A stretch of 47,761 bases of DNA from CAZBWP01 sp964630265 (GCA_964630265.1 CAZVRW010000022.1:1-47761); one strand, 5' to 3'; positions 24,764-34,038 are shown, counted from the first letter of the stretch. Made by a program: numbers and translations. The notes: generated by a model from the letters alone, not told the origin.

Positions 24764-25480
24764 ATGACCGGGCCGCCGCGGTATGGCCGCGTGCTGCTCA
24801 AGGTTTCGGGCGAAGCCATGATGGGCGATCGCGGTTACGGCATGGACGCCGACGCGGTGATGCGCATCGCCAAACAGGTCGTCGACGTCCAGGACCTCGG
24901 CGTTCAGGTCAGTCTGGTGATCGGCGGCGGCAACATCTTCCGCGGCGTGTCCGAGGCGGCGGCGGGAATCGAGCGCACCAGCGCCGACCACATCGGCATG
25001 CTGGCGACGATCATGAACGCGTTGGCGATGCAGAGCGCCCTGGAGCGCCTGGGGCTGCAGACGCGGGTGCAATCGGCGATTCCCATGGCGCCGATCTGCG
25101 AGCCTTACATCCGGCGCCGCGCCGTGCGGCACATGGAGAAGGGGCGCGTCGTCATCTTCGCGGCCGGCACCGGCAATCCCTTTTTCACCACGGACACCGC
25201 CGCGGCGCTGCGCGCGATCGAGACCGGGTGCGACCTGCTGCTGAAGGGAACCCAGGTGGATGGCGTCTATAGCGCCGATCCGAAACGGGTGCCCGATGCC
25301 GAGCGCTACGATCGGCTGTCCTTCCGCGACGTCATCGCGCGGGACTTGAAGGTCATGGACACGTCGGCGATCGCCCTCGCGCGTGACAATGGTGTTCCCA
25401 TCCTGGTTTTTTGCATACACAATCCGGGCGCCTTCGCTGAAGTGCTCCGCGGCGAAGGCACGTTTACGCTTGTCAGTTGA
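24764..25480 (+). CDS. pyrH: UMP kinase
   Basis: 238 residues. It phosphorylates UMP to UDP; bacterial PyrH is a hexamer of the amino-acid kinase fold, activated by GTP and inhibited by UTP. Motifs are RVLLKVSGEAMMGDRGYGMD at the N-terminus, VSLVIGGGNIFRG, GTGNPFFTTDTAAALRA and LKGTQVDGVYSADPK. GGGAG is eight bases before the ATG. The usual order tsf-pyrH-frr holds. It ends one base before the frr Shine-Dalgarno. Confidence 0.97.
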   Translation: MTGPPRYGRVLLKVSGEAMMGDRGYGMDADAVMRIAKQVVDVQDLGVQVSLVIGGGNIFRGVSEAAAGIERTSADHIGMLATIMNALAMQSALERLGLQTRVQSAIPMAPICEPYIRRRAVRHMEKGRVVIFAAGTGNPFFTTDTAAALRAIETGCDLLLKGTQVDGVYSADPKRVPDAERYDRLSFRDVIARDLKVMDTSAIALARDNGVPILVFCIHNPGAFAEVLRGEGTFTLVS

Positions 25481-25490
25481 GGAGGCCCCC

Positions 25491-26060
25491 TTGTCAGAGT
25501 TCAGCATCGAAGAGATCGTTGCCGACACCGATCGGCGGATGAAGGGGGCGGTCGAGGTCCTGCACAAGGAAATGGGCGGTCTGCGATCGGGCCGGGCGTC
25601 GGCGAGTCTGGTCGAGCCGATCGTCGTCGACGCCTACGGAACGCAGATGCCGCTGAGCCAGGTGAGCACGGTCGGTGTGCCGGAAGCGCGGATGATCACC
25701 GTGCAGGTCTGGGACCGCGGTCTGGTCAAGGCGGTCGAGAAGGCCATCCGCGATTCCGATTTGGGGCTCAACCCGTCGGTCGACGGTCAACTGCTGCGCT
25801 TGCCGGTCCCCCCCCTGACCGAGGACCGGCGCCGCGATCTGACCAAGGTCGCCAGCCGCTATGCCGAGGAAGCCCGGGTCGCCATTCGCAACGTGCGCCG
25901 GCATGTCATGGACGAGTTCAAGCGCGCCGAGAAAGAGCATTTGATTTCTCAAGACCAACATCGCGACTACACGGATAGGGTCCAGAAGCTGACCGATCGG
26001 TTCGTCAAGGAAATCGACGATCTCCTGGCGACCAAGGAAAGCGAAATCATGCAGGTCTGA
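25491..26060 (+). CDS. frr: Ribosome recycling factor
   Basis: 189 residues. It splits post-termination ribosomes with EF-G. The whole protein is the two-domain RRF fold: a helical bundle with LRSGRASASLVEPIVVDAYG and PVPPLTEDRRRDLTKVA, and a C-terminal helix rich in charged residues. The start is a TTG (TTG TCA GAG TTC AGC), placed there because AGGAGG ends five bases upstream and the protein then begins SEFSIEEIVADT; no ATG fits. A TTG start should lower initiation. Confidence 0.95.
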   Translation: MSEFSIEEIVADTDRRMKGAVEVLHKEMGGLRSGRASASLVEPIVVDAYGTQMPLSQVSTVGVPEARMITVQVWDRGLVKAVEKAIRDSDLGLNPSVDGQLLRLPVPPLTEDRRRDLTKVASRYAEEARVAIRNVRRHVMDEFKRAEKEHLISQDQHRDYTDRVQKLTDRFVKEIDDLLATKESEIMQV

Positions 26061-26068
26061 GGGCCAGA

Positions 26069-26803
26069 ATGGATTCCCTTCCGCTTCGCGATGCAGCGGC
26101 GCCTTCGCCGCTGCACGTCGCCGTCATCATGGATGGAAATGGCCGTTGGGCGCGGGCGCGGGGATTGCCGCGAACCGCCGGCCATCGCCGCGGCGCCAGC
26201 GCCGTCAAGGTCGCCATCGAAGCCGCCAGCCGGCACGGCGTCGGCTATCTCACCCTGTTCGGCTTCTCCTCCGAGAACTGGAAGCGGCCGGTCGACGAGG
26301 TGAACGAACTGGTCGGTCTGCTTCGATATTACTTGGAGCACGAAATCCACTACTTGAACAAACAGGGTGTCCACCTGCGCATCATCGGCGACCGGCGGCG
26401 CTTCGGCGAGGACATCGCGGACCTGATCGACCGCGCCGAGCGGGCGACCGCCGGCAATCGGAAGCTGTGTCTGGTGATCGCCTTGAGCTACGGCGGCCGC
26501 TCCGAGATTGTCGAGGCGACCCGGGCGATCGCCGCGGCCGTCGCCCAGGGAGCGCTCGATCCGGCGGACGTGGACGAGCAGACCATCTCCCGTCACCTGT
26601 TCACCCGCGACATCCCCGATCCCGACCTGCTGATTCGCACCAGCGGCGAAAAGCGTGTCAGCAACTTTCTGCTATGGCAACTCGCCTACGCCGAGTTGGT
26701 GTTCATCGACACCCTTTGGCCGGATTTTTCCGAGGCGGATTTTGCCGGTGCCATCAAGGAGTTCCAGAGCCGCGAACGGCGCTACGGCGCGGCCTGTGTT
26801 TAG
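26069..26803 (+). CDS. uppS: Isoprenyl transferase (undecaprenyl diphosphate synthase)
   Basis: 244 residues. It condenses isopentenyl diphosphate units to the C55 carrier used for peptidoglycan and polysaccharides. Conserved regions are HVAVIMDGNGRWARARG with catalytic D22, GHRRGA, LFGFSSENWKRP, and RTSGEKRVSNFLLWQLAYAE, which bears the substrate-binding arginines. GAGGG precedes the ATG. Its last codons overlap cdsA by 8 bases. Confidence 0.97.
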   Translation: MDSLPLRDAAAPSPLHVAVIMDGNGRWARARGLPRTAGHRRGASAVKVAIEAASRHGVGYLTLFGFSSENWKRPVDEVNELVGLLRYYLEHEIHYLNKQGVHLRIIGDRRRFGEDIADLIDRAERATAGNRKLCLVIALSYGGRSEIVEATRAIAAAVAQGALDPADVDEQTISRHLFTRDIPDPDLLIRTSGEKRVSNFLLWQLAYAELVFIDTLWPDFSEADFAGAIKEFQSRERRYGAACV

Positions 26804-27662
26804 CCCCGGGGCGCGGTGGGCGACGCTTGGCACCCGCACCGTCTCGGCGCTGCTCCTGGCCCCGCCGGTGCTTCTGGTGGTCCATCTGGGTGGGCCCTGG
26901 TTCGCGCTGATGACGGCGGCCGGGGGCGTCATCCTCTCCTGGGAATGGGCCCGGCTGTGTCGCGGCTCAGGGCGCCGCTCCGGGCACGGCTCGGGGCTCG
27001 GCTCGGGGCTCGGCTCGGGGCTCGGCTCCGGGCACGGCGGCGTCTTTGCCGCGGCGGCCGTCGTGCTCTGCGTCGCTGCCGCGGCGGCCGGACGCTGGGA
27101 CCTGGCGCTGCTGGCGGCGGCCGTCGGCGGTGCGATCGTGCTCGTCGTCGAACGCGGCGACGTCTGGTCCTCCGTTGGTGTCATCTATGTGGGCCTGCCG
27201 GCGGCGGCCTTCGTCTGGCTGCGCGGCGAGCCGGAGGCCGGCCGGCTGATCGTCTTCTGGCTGCTGGCCTCGGTGTGGGCGTACGACGTCGGCGCCTTCG
27301 CCTTCGGCCGACTGATCGGCGGACCGCGCCTCGCGCCAGCGATCAGCCCCAACAAGACGTGGGCCGGCTGCATCGGCGGTGGCATCTCGGCGGCCATTGC
27401 CGGGACGTTGACGCTGGCGGCCTTGGGCGGCGGCGCGGTGGGCTGGGCGGCGGTGCTGGTCAGCGGCGTGCTCGGTGTTGCCGCGCAATTGGGCGACCTG
27501 TTCGAATCAGGCGTCAAACGACGCTTCGACGTCAAGGATGCCAGCGGCCTGATCCCCGGTCACGGGGGTCTTCTCGACCGGGTGGACGGCCTGATTGCGG
27601 CGACCACCGTCGCGGCATTGATCGTGATGTTCGGCCACGGCAGTATACGCCCATGGATGTAG
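26796..27662 (+). CDS. cdsA: Phosphatidate cytidylyltransferase
   Basis: 288 residues from GTG 26796, which overlaps the uppS stop. This membrane enzyme makes CDP-diacylglycerol from phosphatidate and CTP. The family signature is clear near the C-terminus: SPNKTWAG, then GDLFESGVKRRFDVKDASG followed by LIPGHGGLLDRVDG. About seven hydrophobic segments are present. Near residues 60-80 a Ser-Gly-Leu-Gly repeat from a 12-bp DNA array interrupts the loop between early membrane helices. The exact start is uncertain because no good Shine-Dalgarno is seen. Confidence 0.93.
   Translation: MFSPGARWATLGTRTVSALLLAPPVLLVVHLGGPWFALMTAAGGVILSWEWARLCRGSGRRSGHGSGLGSGLGSGLGSGHGGVFAAAAVVLCVAAAAAGRWDLALLAAAVGGAIVLVVERGDVWSSVGVIYVGLPAAAFVWLRGEPEAGRLIVFWLLASVWAYDVGAFAFGRLIGGPRLAPAISPNKTWAGCIGGGISAAIAGTLTLAALGGGAVGWAAVLVSGVLGVAAQLGDLFESGVKRRFDVKDASGLIPGHGGLLDRVDGLIAATTVAALIVMFGHGSIRPWM
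26976..27035 (+). repeat. 12-bp tandem repeat inside cdsA, five units
   Basis: Units at 26988-26999, 27000-27011 and 27012-27023 are exact GGCTCGGGGCTC. The flanking units 26976-26987 (CGCTCCGGGCAC) and 27024-27035 (GGCTCCGGGCAC) are diverged. They encode a run of SGHG/SGLG. The period preserves frame, so copy number could vary without disrupting the enzyme. Confidence 0.9.
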
Positions 27663-28861
27663 CCTCCGTTCTCCCCCTCAACGTCCAGGGACCGCGTGTG
27701 GTCTCGGTGCTCGGATGCACCGGGTCGGTGGGCAGCAACACCGTCGATCTGATCTCTCGTCACCGCGACATCTTTCAGGTCGAGGCCGTCACCTGTCACC
27801 GCAACGCGGACCTGTTGGCGCGGCAGGCGCGCGATCTGCGGGCGCGGTTTGCCGCGGTTGCCGATCCGAGTGCGTACCGGCGCCTGAAGGACGCGCTGTC
27901 GGGCAGCGGCATCGAGGTGGCGGCCGGACCGGACGCCCTGGTCGCCGCCGCCGAGCGGCCGTCCGACGTCGTCGTCGCCGCCATCGTCGGCGCCGCCGGC
28001 TTGGCGCCGACCCTGGCCGCCGTGCGCCGCGGCTGCGTCGTCGCTCTGGCCAACAAGGAGTGTCTAGTCTGCGCCGGCGAGTTGATGGTGGCGGAGGTGG
28101 CCCGGCACGGTGCCCGGCTGTTGCCCGTCGACTCGGAACACAGCGCCATCTTCCAGGTCTTCGAGGTCGACAACGCAGACCTCATTCGCGCCATCATCCT
28201 CACCGCCTCAGGCGGCCCGTTCCGCGTCCTGCCGCGCGCCGACATGGCCGCGATGACTCCAGCGCAGGCCGTCGCCCATCCCAACTGGTCGATGGGGGCG
28301 AAGATCTCGGTCGATTCGGCGACGATGATGAACAAAGGGCTGGAACTGATCGAGGCATTCCACCTGTTCCCGGTGACGGCCGACCAGATCGAAATTTTGG
28401 TTCATCCGCAATCGGTGGTGCACAGCCTCGTCGAATACGTTGATGGCTCGGTGTTGGCGCAGCTCGGCAGCCCCGACATGCGCACGCCCATCGCCTATGC
28501 GCTCGCCTGGCCGCAGCGCATCGCGACGCCGGCGCCGCGGCTCCGGCTGGCCGAAATCGGCTCGCTCACCTTCGAATCTCCCGACGAGTCCCGCTTCCCG
28601 GCGCTGCGAGTCGCGCGCCATGCCTTGCAAACCGGTGGATCGGCACCGACAATAATGAATGCGGCCAACGAAGTGGCCGTCAGCAGCTTCCTCGCGGGCG
28701 AGATCGGTTTTCTCGACATCGTCGATGTCGTCGAACAGACCCTCGCCGCGATTCCCGCCCGACCGCTCGATAGCCTCGAGCAGCTCGCGGAAACCGATGC
28801 TGCGGCGCGCGACCACGCAATCACGCGCGTCACCCAGTGCTCGGCCCGCGCCGTCGGGTGA
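27653..28861 (+). CDS. dxr: 1-deoxy-D-xylulose 5-phosphate reductoisomerase
   Basis: 402 residues. This is the committed step of the MEP isoprenoid pathway, an NADPH- and metal-dependent rearrangement and reduction (the fosmidomycin target). The nucleotide-binding GCTGSVGSNT is at residues 21-30. ALANKECLVCAGEL, the metal-binding PVDSEHSAIFQ, the catalytic-loop region ASGGPFR, and WSMGAKISVDSATMMNKGLE follow. ATG 27653 overlaps the cdsA stop by 10 bases. Together with uppS this places two polyprenyl-pathway genes in one operon. Confidence 0.97.
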   Translation: MDVASVLPLNVQGPRVVSVLGCTGSVGSNTVDLISRHRDIFQVEAVTCHRNADLLARQARDLRARFAAVADPSAYRRLKDALSGSGIEVAAGPDALVAAAERPSDVVVAAIVGAAGLAPTLAAVRRGCVVALANKECLVCAGELMVAEVARHGARLLPVDSEHSAIFQVFEVDNADLIRAIILTASGGPFRVLPRADMAAMTPAQAVAHPNWSMGAKISVDSATMMNKGLELIEAFHLFPVTADQIEILVHPQSVVHSLVEYVDGSVLAQLGSPDMRTPIAYALAWPQRIATPAPRLRLAEIGSLTFESPDESRFPALRVARHALQTGGSAPTIMNAANEVAVSSFLAGEIGFLDIVDVVEQTLAAIPARPLDSLEQLAETDAAARDHAITRVTQCSARAVG

Positions 28862-28886
28862 CGCAACTTACGGGATCGATCCGACC

Positions 28887-30005
28887 ATGGCGGACATCGC
28901 TCATACGCTCATAACCTACGTTCTGCCGTTCCTCGTGGTGTTCACCATCCTGGTGTTCGTCCATGAACTCGGCCACTACTGGGTCGCCCGGCGGGCCGGG
29001 GTGCGGGTCGAAGTGTTCTCGATCGGCTTTGGCCCCGAACTCTATGGCTGGAACGACGGGCACGGCACCCGCTGGAAGATCAGCGCCGTGCCGCTCGGCG
29101 GCTATGTCAAGATGTTCGGCGAACGGGACTTCGAACCGTCCGAAGAGCAGCCGGAAATCACGCCCGAGGACCGGGCCGTGTCGTTCAACCACAAGACACT
29201 CCGGCAACGCGCCGCGATCGTCGCCGCCGGACCCATCGCCAATTTCCTGTTCGCGATCGTCCTGCTCGCCGGCCTGTTCGCCATCGCCGGAGCGGCCATG
29301 CCCTACGCGGGCATCGGCTCGATCCAGCAGGACAGCGCCGCCGAGGCCGCCGGCTTTGAGGTCGGCGACCGGATCGTCGCCATCGAGGGCGAGACCGTCA
29401 CCTACTTCGACGACCTCTATCGCGTCGTCAGCGCCAACCCCGGGGTCGAGATGCTGTTCGACGTGGAGCGCGGCGGCGAGCGGCTGGCGCTGGTGGCGAC
29501 ACCAAGCCCCACCGAACGCACCGAGGCCGACGGCGTCACCCGCATCGTCGGCCTGCTCGGTGTCTCCCCCGATCCGAATCAACTGGCCTACGAGCGGATG
29601 AATCCGCTGGAAGCGGTGTGGACGGCGACGGAGCGAACCGTTTCGCTGGTCGGCCAGATTCTCACCGCTTTGTGGCAGATCATCACCGGTCAGCGCACCG
29701 CGGAAGAACTCGGCGGCCCTTTGCGGATCGCTCAGCTCTCCGGCGAGATGGCGCAGAGCGGGATGGTCAGCCTGATTTTTTTCATGGCGGCCTTGTCGAT
29801 CAATCTGGGCTTGATCAATCTGTTCCCGGTGCCGATGCTCGACGGCGGTCACTTGGTGTTTTATGCGGTCGAGGCGGTGCGCGGCCGGCCCCTCAACGAG
29901 AAGGTGCAGGAGTACGGCTTCCGCATCGGGCTCGTTCTGGTGTTGCTGCTCATGCTGTTCGCGACGAAGAACGACATTGTCCGGTTTCTGTCTGACAGTC
30001 TTTAG
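28887..30005 (+). CDS. rseP: RIP metalloprotease RseP (site-2 protease)
   Basis: 372 residues. It cleaves anti-sigma factors and leftover signal peptides within the inner membrane. The zinc site HELGH is at residues 26-30 in the first transmembrane helix. A third ligand region LFPVPMLDGGH has D319. One PDZ domain lies between them (GIGSIQQDSAAEAAGFEVGD), where E. coli RseP has two. The C-terminal helices end VLLLMLFATKNDIVRFL. The start at MADIAHTLITYVLPF gives the first helix. Confidence 0.95.
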   Translation: MADIAHTLITYVLPFLVVFTILVFVHELGHYWVARRAGVRVEVFSIGFGPELYGWNDGHGTRWKISAVPLGGYVKMFGERDFEPSEEQPEITPEDRAVSFNHKTLRQRAAIVAAGPIANFLFAIVLLAGLFAIAGAAMPYAGIGSIQQDSAAEAAGFEVGDRIVAIEGETVTYFDDLYRVVSANPGVEMLFDVERGGERLALVATPSPTERTEADGVTRIVGLLGVSPDPNQLAYERMNPLEAVWTATERTVSLVGQILTALWQIITGQRTAEELGGPLRIAQLSGEMAQSGMVSLIFFMAALSINLGLINLFPVPMLDGGHLVFYAVEAVRGRPLNEKVQEYGFRIGLVLVLLLMLFATKNDIVRFLSDSL

Positions 30006-30038
30006 GGGCCGCGCAGAATCGCGGTAGAGGGCGACGGG

Positions 30039-32327
30039 GTGGTGGTGCGTGCCGGAGGGGTTAGGCTCGTTGCCGCCATCATTGTGGCCGCTCTGGTGGT
30101 GCTCCTGGGTCCGCACCCGGGCGGCACGCAGACGGAACCGCGCATCCGCGACATCGTCGTCGAGGGCGCGCAACGGATCGACCCGGCGACGGTGTACTCC
30201 TACCTGTTGGTCCGCCGCGGTGACGTCTTCGATGCGGCTCGCGTCAATCGCTCGCTGACCAGTCTGTATGCCACTGGGTTGTTCGCCGACGTCTCCTTCG
30301 TCCGCGAGGGCGACGTGCTGATCGTCAAGGTGGTCGAGAACCCGATTATCAATCGCATCGCCTTCGAGGGCAACCAGCGGATCAAGACCGACCAGCTCGA
30401 GGCCGAGGTGAGCCTCCGGCCGCGCGTGATCTATACGCGGACCAAGGTGCAGAGCGATGTCCGTCGCCTGCTGACCCTCTACCGCCGCAGCGGCCGCTTC
30501 GCCGCCACGGTCGAGCCGAAGATTATCGAGCTGTCGGATAACCGCGTCGACCTGGTGTTCGAGATCGACGAAGGGGACGAGACGCAGATCGCCGCCATCC
30601 GCTTCGTCGGCAACGCGGCCTTCAGCGATTCCAGACTGCGCGAAGTGGTTCGCACCCGCGAGTCGGCGTGGTGGCGCTTCTTCACCTCCGACGATGTCTA
30701 CGATCCCGATCGCCTGGTGCTCGATCAGGAGTTGCTCCGGCGATTCTACCTGTCCGAGGGATATGCCGATTTCCGCGTGCTGTCGGCGAATGCCGAGCTT
30801 TCGCCGGACCGGCGGTTCTTCTATCTGACCTTCACGGTCTCCGAGGGCGAGCGTTACCGGTTTGGCGAGGTCGACCTGCAGGCGACGCTGCCGGGACTCG
30901 ATCCGGAGACGGTGCGCCGCGCGATCACCTTCGATGCCGGCGACTGGTTCAATCAGGACGAGATCGAGGCGACGATCGATGCGCTGACCGATGCCGTCGG
31001 CAATCTCGGCTTCGCGTTCGTCGATATCCGGCCCCGGCTGCGCCGTAACCCGGAACAGCGCACCATCGACGTGGTCTTCGAGGTCAGCGAGGGGCCGCGC
31101 GTCTTCGTCGAGCGCATCGACATCACCGGCAACGTGCGCACCCTCGACCGCGTCATCCGCCGCGAGTTTCGTCTCGTCGAGGGTGATCCGTTCAATGCCG
31201 CCAAGCTGCGCCGGTCGCGGCAGCGGATCCGCAACCTCGACTACTTTGCCCAGGTCGAGGTCGAGCCGACGGCGGGCAGCGCCCCCGACAAGACCGTCAT
31301 CGAGGTGAGCGTCGAGGAGAAATCCACGGGCAGCGTCTCCTTCGGCGCGGGCTTCTCGACCACCAGTGGCGCCCTCGGCGACATCAGCTTCCAGGAGCGC
31401 AACCTGCTCGGCCGCGGCCAGATTCTCAACGCCCGTCTGGTCATCGCCCAGCGCGACAGTCAGATCAGCCTCAGCTTCACCGAGCCGTTTTTCCTCAATC
31501 GCGAGATCGCGGCTGGCTTCGATGTCTTTCGCACCACCGTCGACCGCCAGGACGAAAGCTCGTTCGACGAGAAGACGCTCGGCTTCGCCGTGCGCGCCGG
31601 CTATCCCATCACCGAGAATCTGTCGCAGCGCTGGCGCTATGGTCTCAACAACTCGACCATCGAGAACGTCCCCGATACCGCCTCGATCTTCGTTCAGGAG
31701 CAAGAGGGGTCGAGCACGGTTTCGCAGATCAGCCAGACCCTGACCTACGACAAGCGGAACAGCCGCATCCAGCCGACCGACGGCTTTTTCGCGCAGTGGG
31801 ACATCGCCTTCGCCGGCATCGGTGGCAATGTGCGATATCTCCGTAACGACCTGCGCGCCGGCTACTACATTCCCGTGCGCTCTGAATGGACCCTGGAGCT
31901 CCTGGGGTCCGCCGGCATCATCGACGGGCTCGGCGACGAGGTCCGCCTGTTCGACGAGTTCTTCGTCGGGGGCGACAACCTGCGCGGGTTCCAAACGGCG
32001 GGTGTCGGACCGCGCGATCTCGACTCCGATGACGCGGTCGGTGGCAAGTGGTACTACACCGGCTCCGTGCAACTGTCGTTCCCCTTCCCGCTTCCCGAGG
32101 AATTGCCCTTGCGCGGCCGGGTGTTCGCCGATTTCGGCAGTGCCGGCAATACCGAGGCGACCGGGCCCTCCATCGCCGACACCGGCAGCCTGCGCGCGGC
32201 GGTGGGGGGCGGAGTGACTTGGGTCTCGCCGTTCGGGCCGATCGGCCTCGACTTCGGGTTTCCCGTGCTGAAAGAGGATTTCGACCGAACCGAGACGGTC
32301 CGCGTCAACTTCGGTGCGCGATTCTGA
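30039..32327 (+). CDS. bamA: Outer membrane protein assembly factor BamA
   Basis: 762 residues. It is the central beta-barrel of the BAM complex, inserting outer-membrane proteins. There is an N-terminal signal peptide (VRLVAAIIVAALVVLLG) and then five POTRA domains, beginning RIRDIVVEGAQRID. A 16-strand barrel follows from about residue 420. The L6 loop motif is LRGF at 648-651, and the protein ends in aromatic F (NFGARF), as expected for a barrel. It starts with GTG followed by two more GTG codons, with AGAGGG upstream; which of the three is used is not certain. Confidence 0.96.
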   Translation: MVVRAGGVRLVAAIIVAALVVLLGPHPGGTQTEPRIRDIVVEGAQRIDPATVYSYLLVRRGDVFDAARVNRSLTSLYATGLFADVSFVREGDVLIVKVVENPIINRIAFEGNQRIKTDQLEAEVSLRPRVIYTRTKVQSDVRRLLTLYRRSGRFAATVEPKIIELSDNRVDLVFEIDEGDETQIAAIRFVGNAAFSDSRLREVVRTRESAWWRFFTSDDVYDPDRLVLDQELLRRFYLSEGYADFRVLSANAELSPDRRFFYLTFTVSEGERYRFGEVDLQATLPGLDPETVRRAITFDAGDWFNQDEIEATIDALTDAVGNLGFAFVDIRPRLRRNPEQRTIDVVFEVSEGPRVFVERIDITGNVRTLDRVIRREFRLVEGDPFNAAKLRRSRQRIRNLDYFAQVEVEPTAGSAPDKTVIEVSVEEKSTGSVSFGAGFSTTSGALGDISFQERNLLGRGQILNARLVIAQRDSQISLSFTEPFFLNREIAAGFDVFRTTVDRQDESSFDEKTLGFAVRAGYPITENLSQRWRYGLNNSTIENVPDTASIFVQEQEGSSTVSQISQTLTYDKRNSRIQPTDGFFAQWDIAFAGIGGNVRYLRNDLRAGYYIPVRSEWTLELLGSAGIIDGLGDEVRLFDEFFVGGDNLRGFQTAGVGPRDLDSDDAVGGKWYYTGSVQLSFPFPLPEELPLRGRVFADFGSAGNTEATGPSIADTGSLRAAVGGGVTWVSPFGPIGLDFGFPVLKEDFDRTETVRVNFGARF

Positions 32328-32376
32328 GCGATGACGCGCCCGCCGCCGTCTCGGGCACCGTAGTCGGGAGACGAAG

Positions 32377-33012
32377 ATGCGCCCGTTGCCGGTTCTGATC
32401 GCGATCCTGGCGTTCGTCCTCGGTGGCGTACTCGTCGCGCTGCTGACCCACGATCGGCACACGCCGCTCCCGCCGGCCGCCGTGCCCGGCACCGCGGCAA
32501 CCAAGTCCGACCGGCTGTCGACACCCGGCCCAGCGGACGCGGCCCTGCGCATCGCCATCCTCGATTTCTCCCGCATCCATCAACAGTCGACGGCGATCCA
32601 GGCCATCGATGCCGCCTACCGTGCCGCCATCCGGGCGTATGCCGAGGAAGCCAAGGACCGCGAGACCGACTTGCGTGCGGCGGAGGAAGCCTTGCGCCGG
32701 CAGGAGGCGGAGATGGCGCCCGAGGCTTATCGCCGCGAGCGCGCCCTGCTGCAGGCCCGCATGACCAGGGCCATGGAGCTGGTGCAAGAGCGGAAACGAA
32801 CGCTTGACTTGGCGCGCCAGGACGGTCTGAACAGGGTGCAATTGGCCCTGAACGACATCGTCACGGAGATCGCGACCGAGATGCAATTGTCGTTGATTCT
32901 GCGCAAGGAGCAGACGGTGCTGGTCGCCGTCGACTACGAAATCACCGACGAGGTCTTGCAGCGCTTGAACGACCGACTGCCGTCGGTCGAGGTTTTTGCC
33001 CCGGAGAACTGA
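32377..33012 (+). CDS. skp: OmpH/Skp-family periplasmic chaperone
   Basis: 211 residues. The likely role is holding unfolded outer-membrane proteins on the way to BamA, the gene just upstream. An N-terminal hydrophobic segment (VLIAILAFVLGGVLVALLT) acts as signal or anchor. A Pro/Ala-rich linker follows, then IAILDFSRIHQQSTAIQAI, which matches the family start. Long charged helices expected to form the coiled-coil tentacles occupy about residues 90-180. Sequence conservation in this family is weak, so position between bamA and lpxD carries much of the assignment. Confidence 0.85.
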   Translation: MRPLPVLIAILAFVLGGVLVALLTHDRHTPLPPAAVPGTAATKSDRLSTPGPADAALRIAILDFSRIHQQSTAIQAIDAAYRAAIRAYAEEAKDRETDLRAAEEALRRQEAEMAPEAYRRERALLQARMTRAMELVQERKRTLDLARQDGLNRVQLALNDIVTEIATEMQLSLILRKEQTVLVAVDYEITDEVLQRLNDRLPSVEVFAPEN

Positions 33013-33015
33013 GCC

Positions 33016-34035
33016 ATGGCCGATCCCCGCTTTTTTCGTGTCGCGGGTCCGTTCTCGCTGGCGGAACTGGCCGAACGTGCCGACGCCGAGGTCGTTCGTG
33101 GCGATCCCGAAAAGCGGATCGCGGGGCTGATGCCGCTGGAGGCGGCGACCGCCGATGACGTGAGTTTTCTCGAGGACCGGCGCAAGGCGGACCGGCTCAG
33201 GGAGACGCGCGCCGGTGCCTGCTTGGTGCGCGCGGACGTCGTCGACACCGCGCCTCCGGAGACCGCGCTGCTGGTGACGCGCGAGCCCTATCGTGGCTTC
33301 GCCCTGCTCTCGCGGGCGTTTTTCCCGGATCCGCCGATCGTCCCCGGCATCCATGCCACCGCCGAGGTCGCGGCGACGGCGCGGATCGGCGCCGGCAGCC
33401 GGGTTGGAGCCGGCGCCATCGTCGGCGACGCCGTGGAGATCGGCCAGGGCTGCGATATCGGTGCGTACACGGTGATCGGCCCCGGTGTCGTCATCGGTGA
33501 CGGTTGCCGCATCGGCACGCACGTCTCGCTGATGTGCTGTCTGATCGGCCGCGGCGTCATCATCCATGCCGGCGCGCGCATCGGCCAAGACGGCTTCGGC
33601 TTCGCGCCCGGCCGCCAGGGCCACGAAAGGATTGCCCAGGTCGGCCGCGTGGTGATTGAAGATGCGGTTGACATTGGCGCGAATTCGGCGATCGATCGTG
33701 GCACGCTCGACGACACGGTGATCGGCGCCGGCTCGAAAATTGATAATCTCGTTCAGATCGGCCATAACGTCCGCTTGGGGATGGGCTGCATCATCGCCGG
33801 TCAGGCAGGCATCTCAGGCAGCACAACCCTCGGAAATTTCGTTATGATCGGTGGCCAAGGCGGACTGAGCGGACATCTCAAGGTGGGTGACGGGGCGCGC
33901 GTTGCGGCGAAAGCCGGCGTCATGCGCGACATTCCTCCGGGTCAGGACGTGTTCGGCATCCCGGCCATGCCGGGGCGTCAGTTCATGCGTCAAGTGGCGG
34001 TTCTGAAGCGCCTCGCCATGAAAAAGGAAAGCTAG
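33016..34035 (+). CDS. lpxD: UDP-3-O-acylglucosamine N-acyltransferase
   Basis: 339 residues. This is the third step of lipid A synthesis, adding a 3-hydroxyacyl chain from ACP. An N-terminal uridine-binding domain (residues 1-100) precedes a left-handed beta-helix of hexapeptide repeats (IGAGSRVGAGAIVGDAVEIG). The catalytic His is H250 in NLVQIGHNVRLG. The gene starts three bases after the skp stop. Confidence 0.96.
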   Translation: MADPRFFRVAGPFSLAELAERADAEVVRGDPEKRIAGLMPLEAATADDVSFLEDRRKADRLRETRAGACLVRADVVDTAPPETALLVTREPYRGFALLSRAFFPDPPIVPGIHATAEVAATARIGAGSRVGAGAIVGDAVEIGQGCDIGAYTVIGPGVVIGDGCRIGTHVSLMCCLIGRGVIIHAGARIGQDGFGFAPGRQGHERIAQVGRVVIEDAVDIGANSAIDRGTLDDTVIGAGSKIDNLVQIGHNVRLGMGCIIAGQAGISGSTTLGNFVMIGGQGGLSGHLKVGDGARVAAKAGVMRDIPPGQDVFGIPAMPGRQFMRQVAVLKRLAMKKES

Positions 34036-34038
34036 AAG

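Noticed and set aside
28830..32576. A 1248-codon minus-strand open frame opposite dxr 3' end, rseP, bamA and skp; similar long frames opposite dnaE (18863-22399) and nuo genes
   Set aside because: These are antisense shadows of GC-rich coding genes: they have no recognisable domains, are rich in Arg, Ala, His and Gly, and the opposite strand encodes complete conserved proteins.
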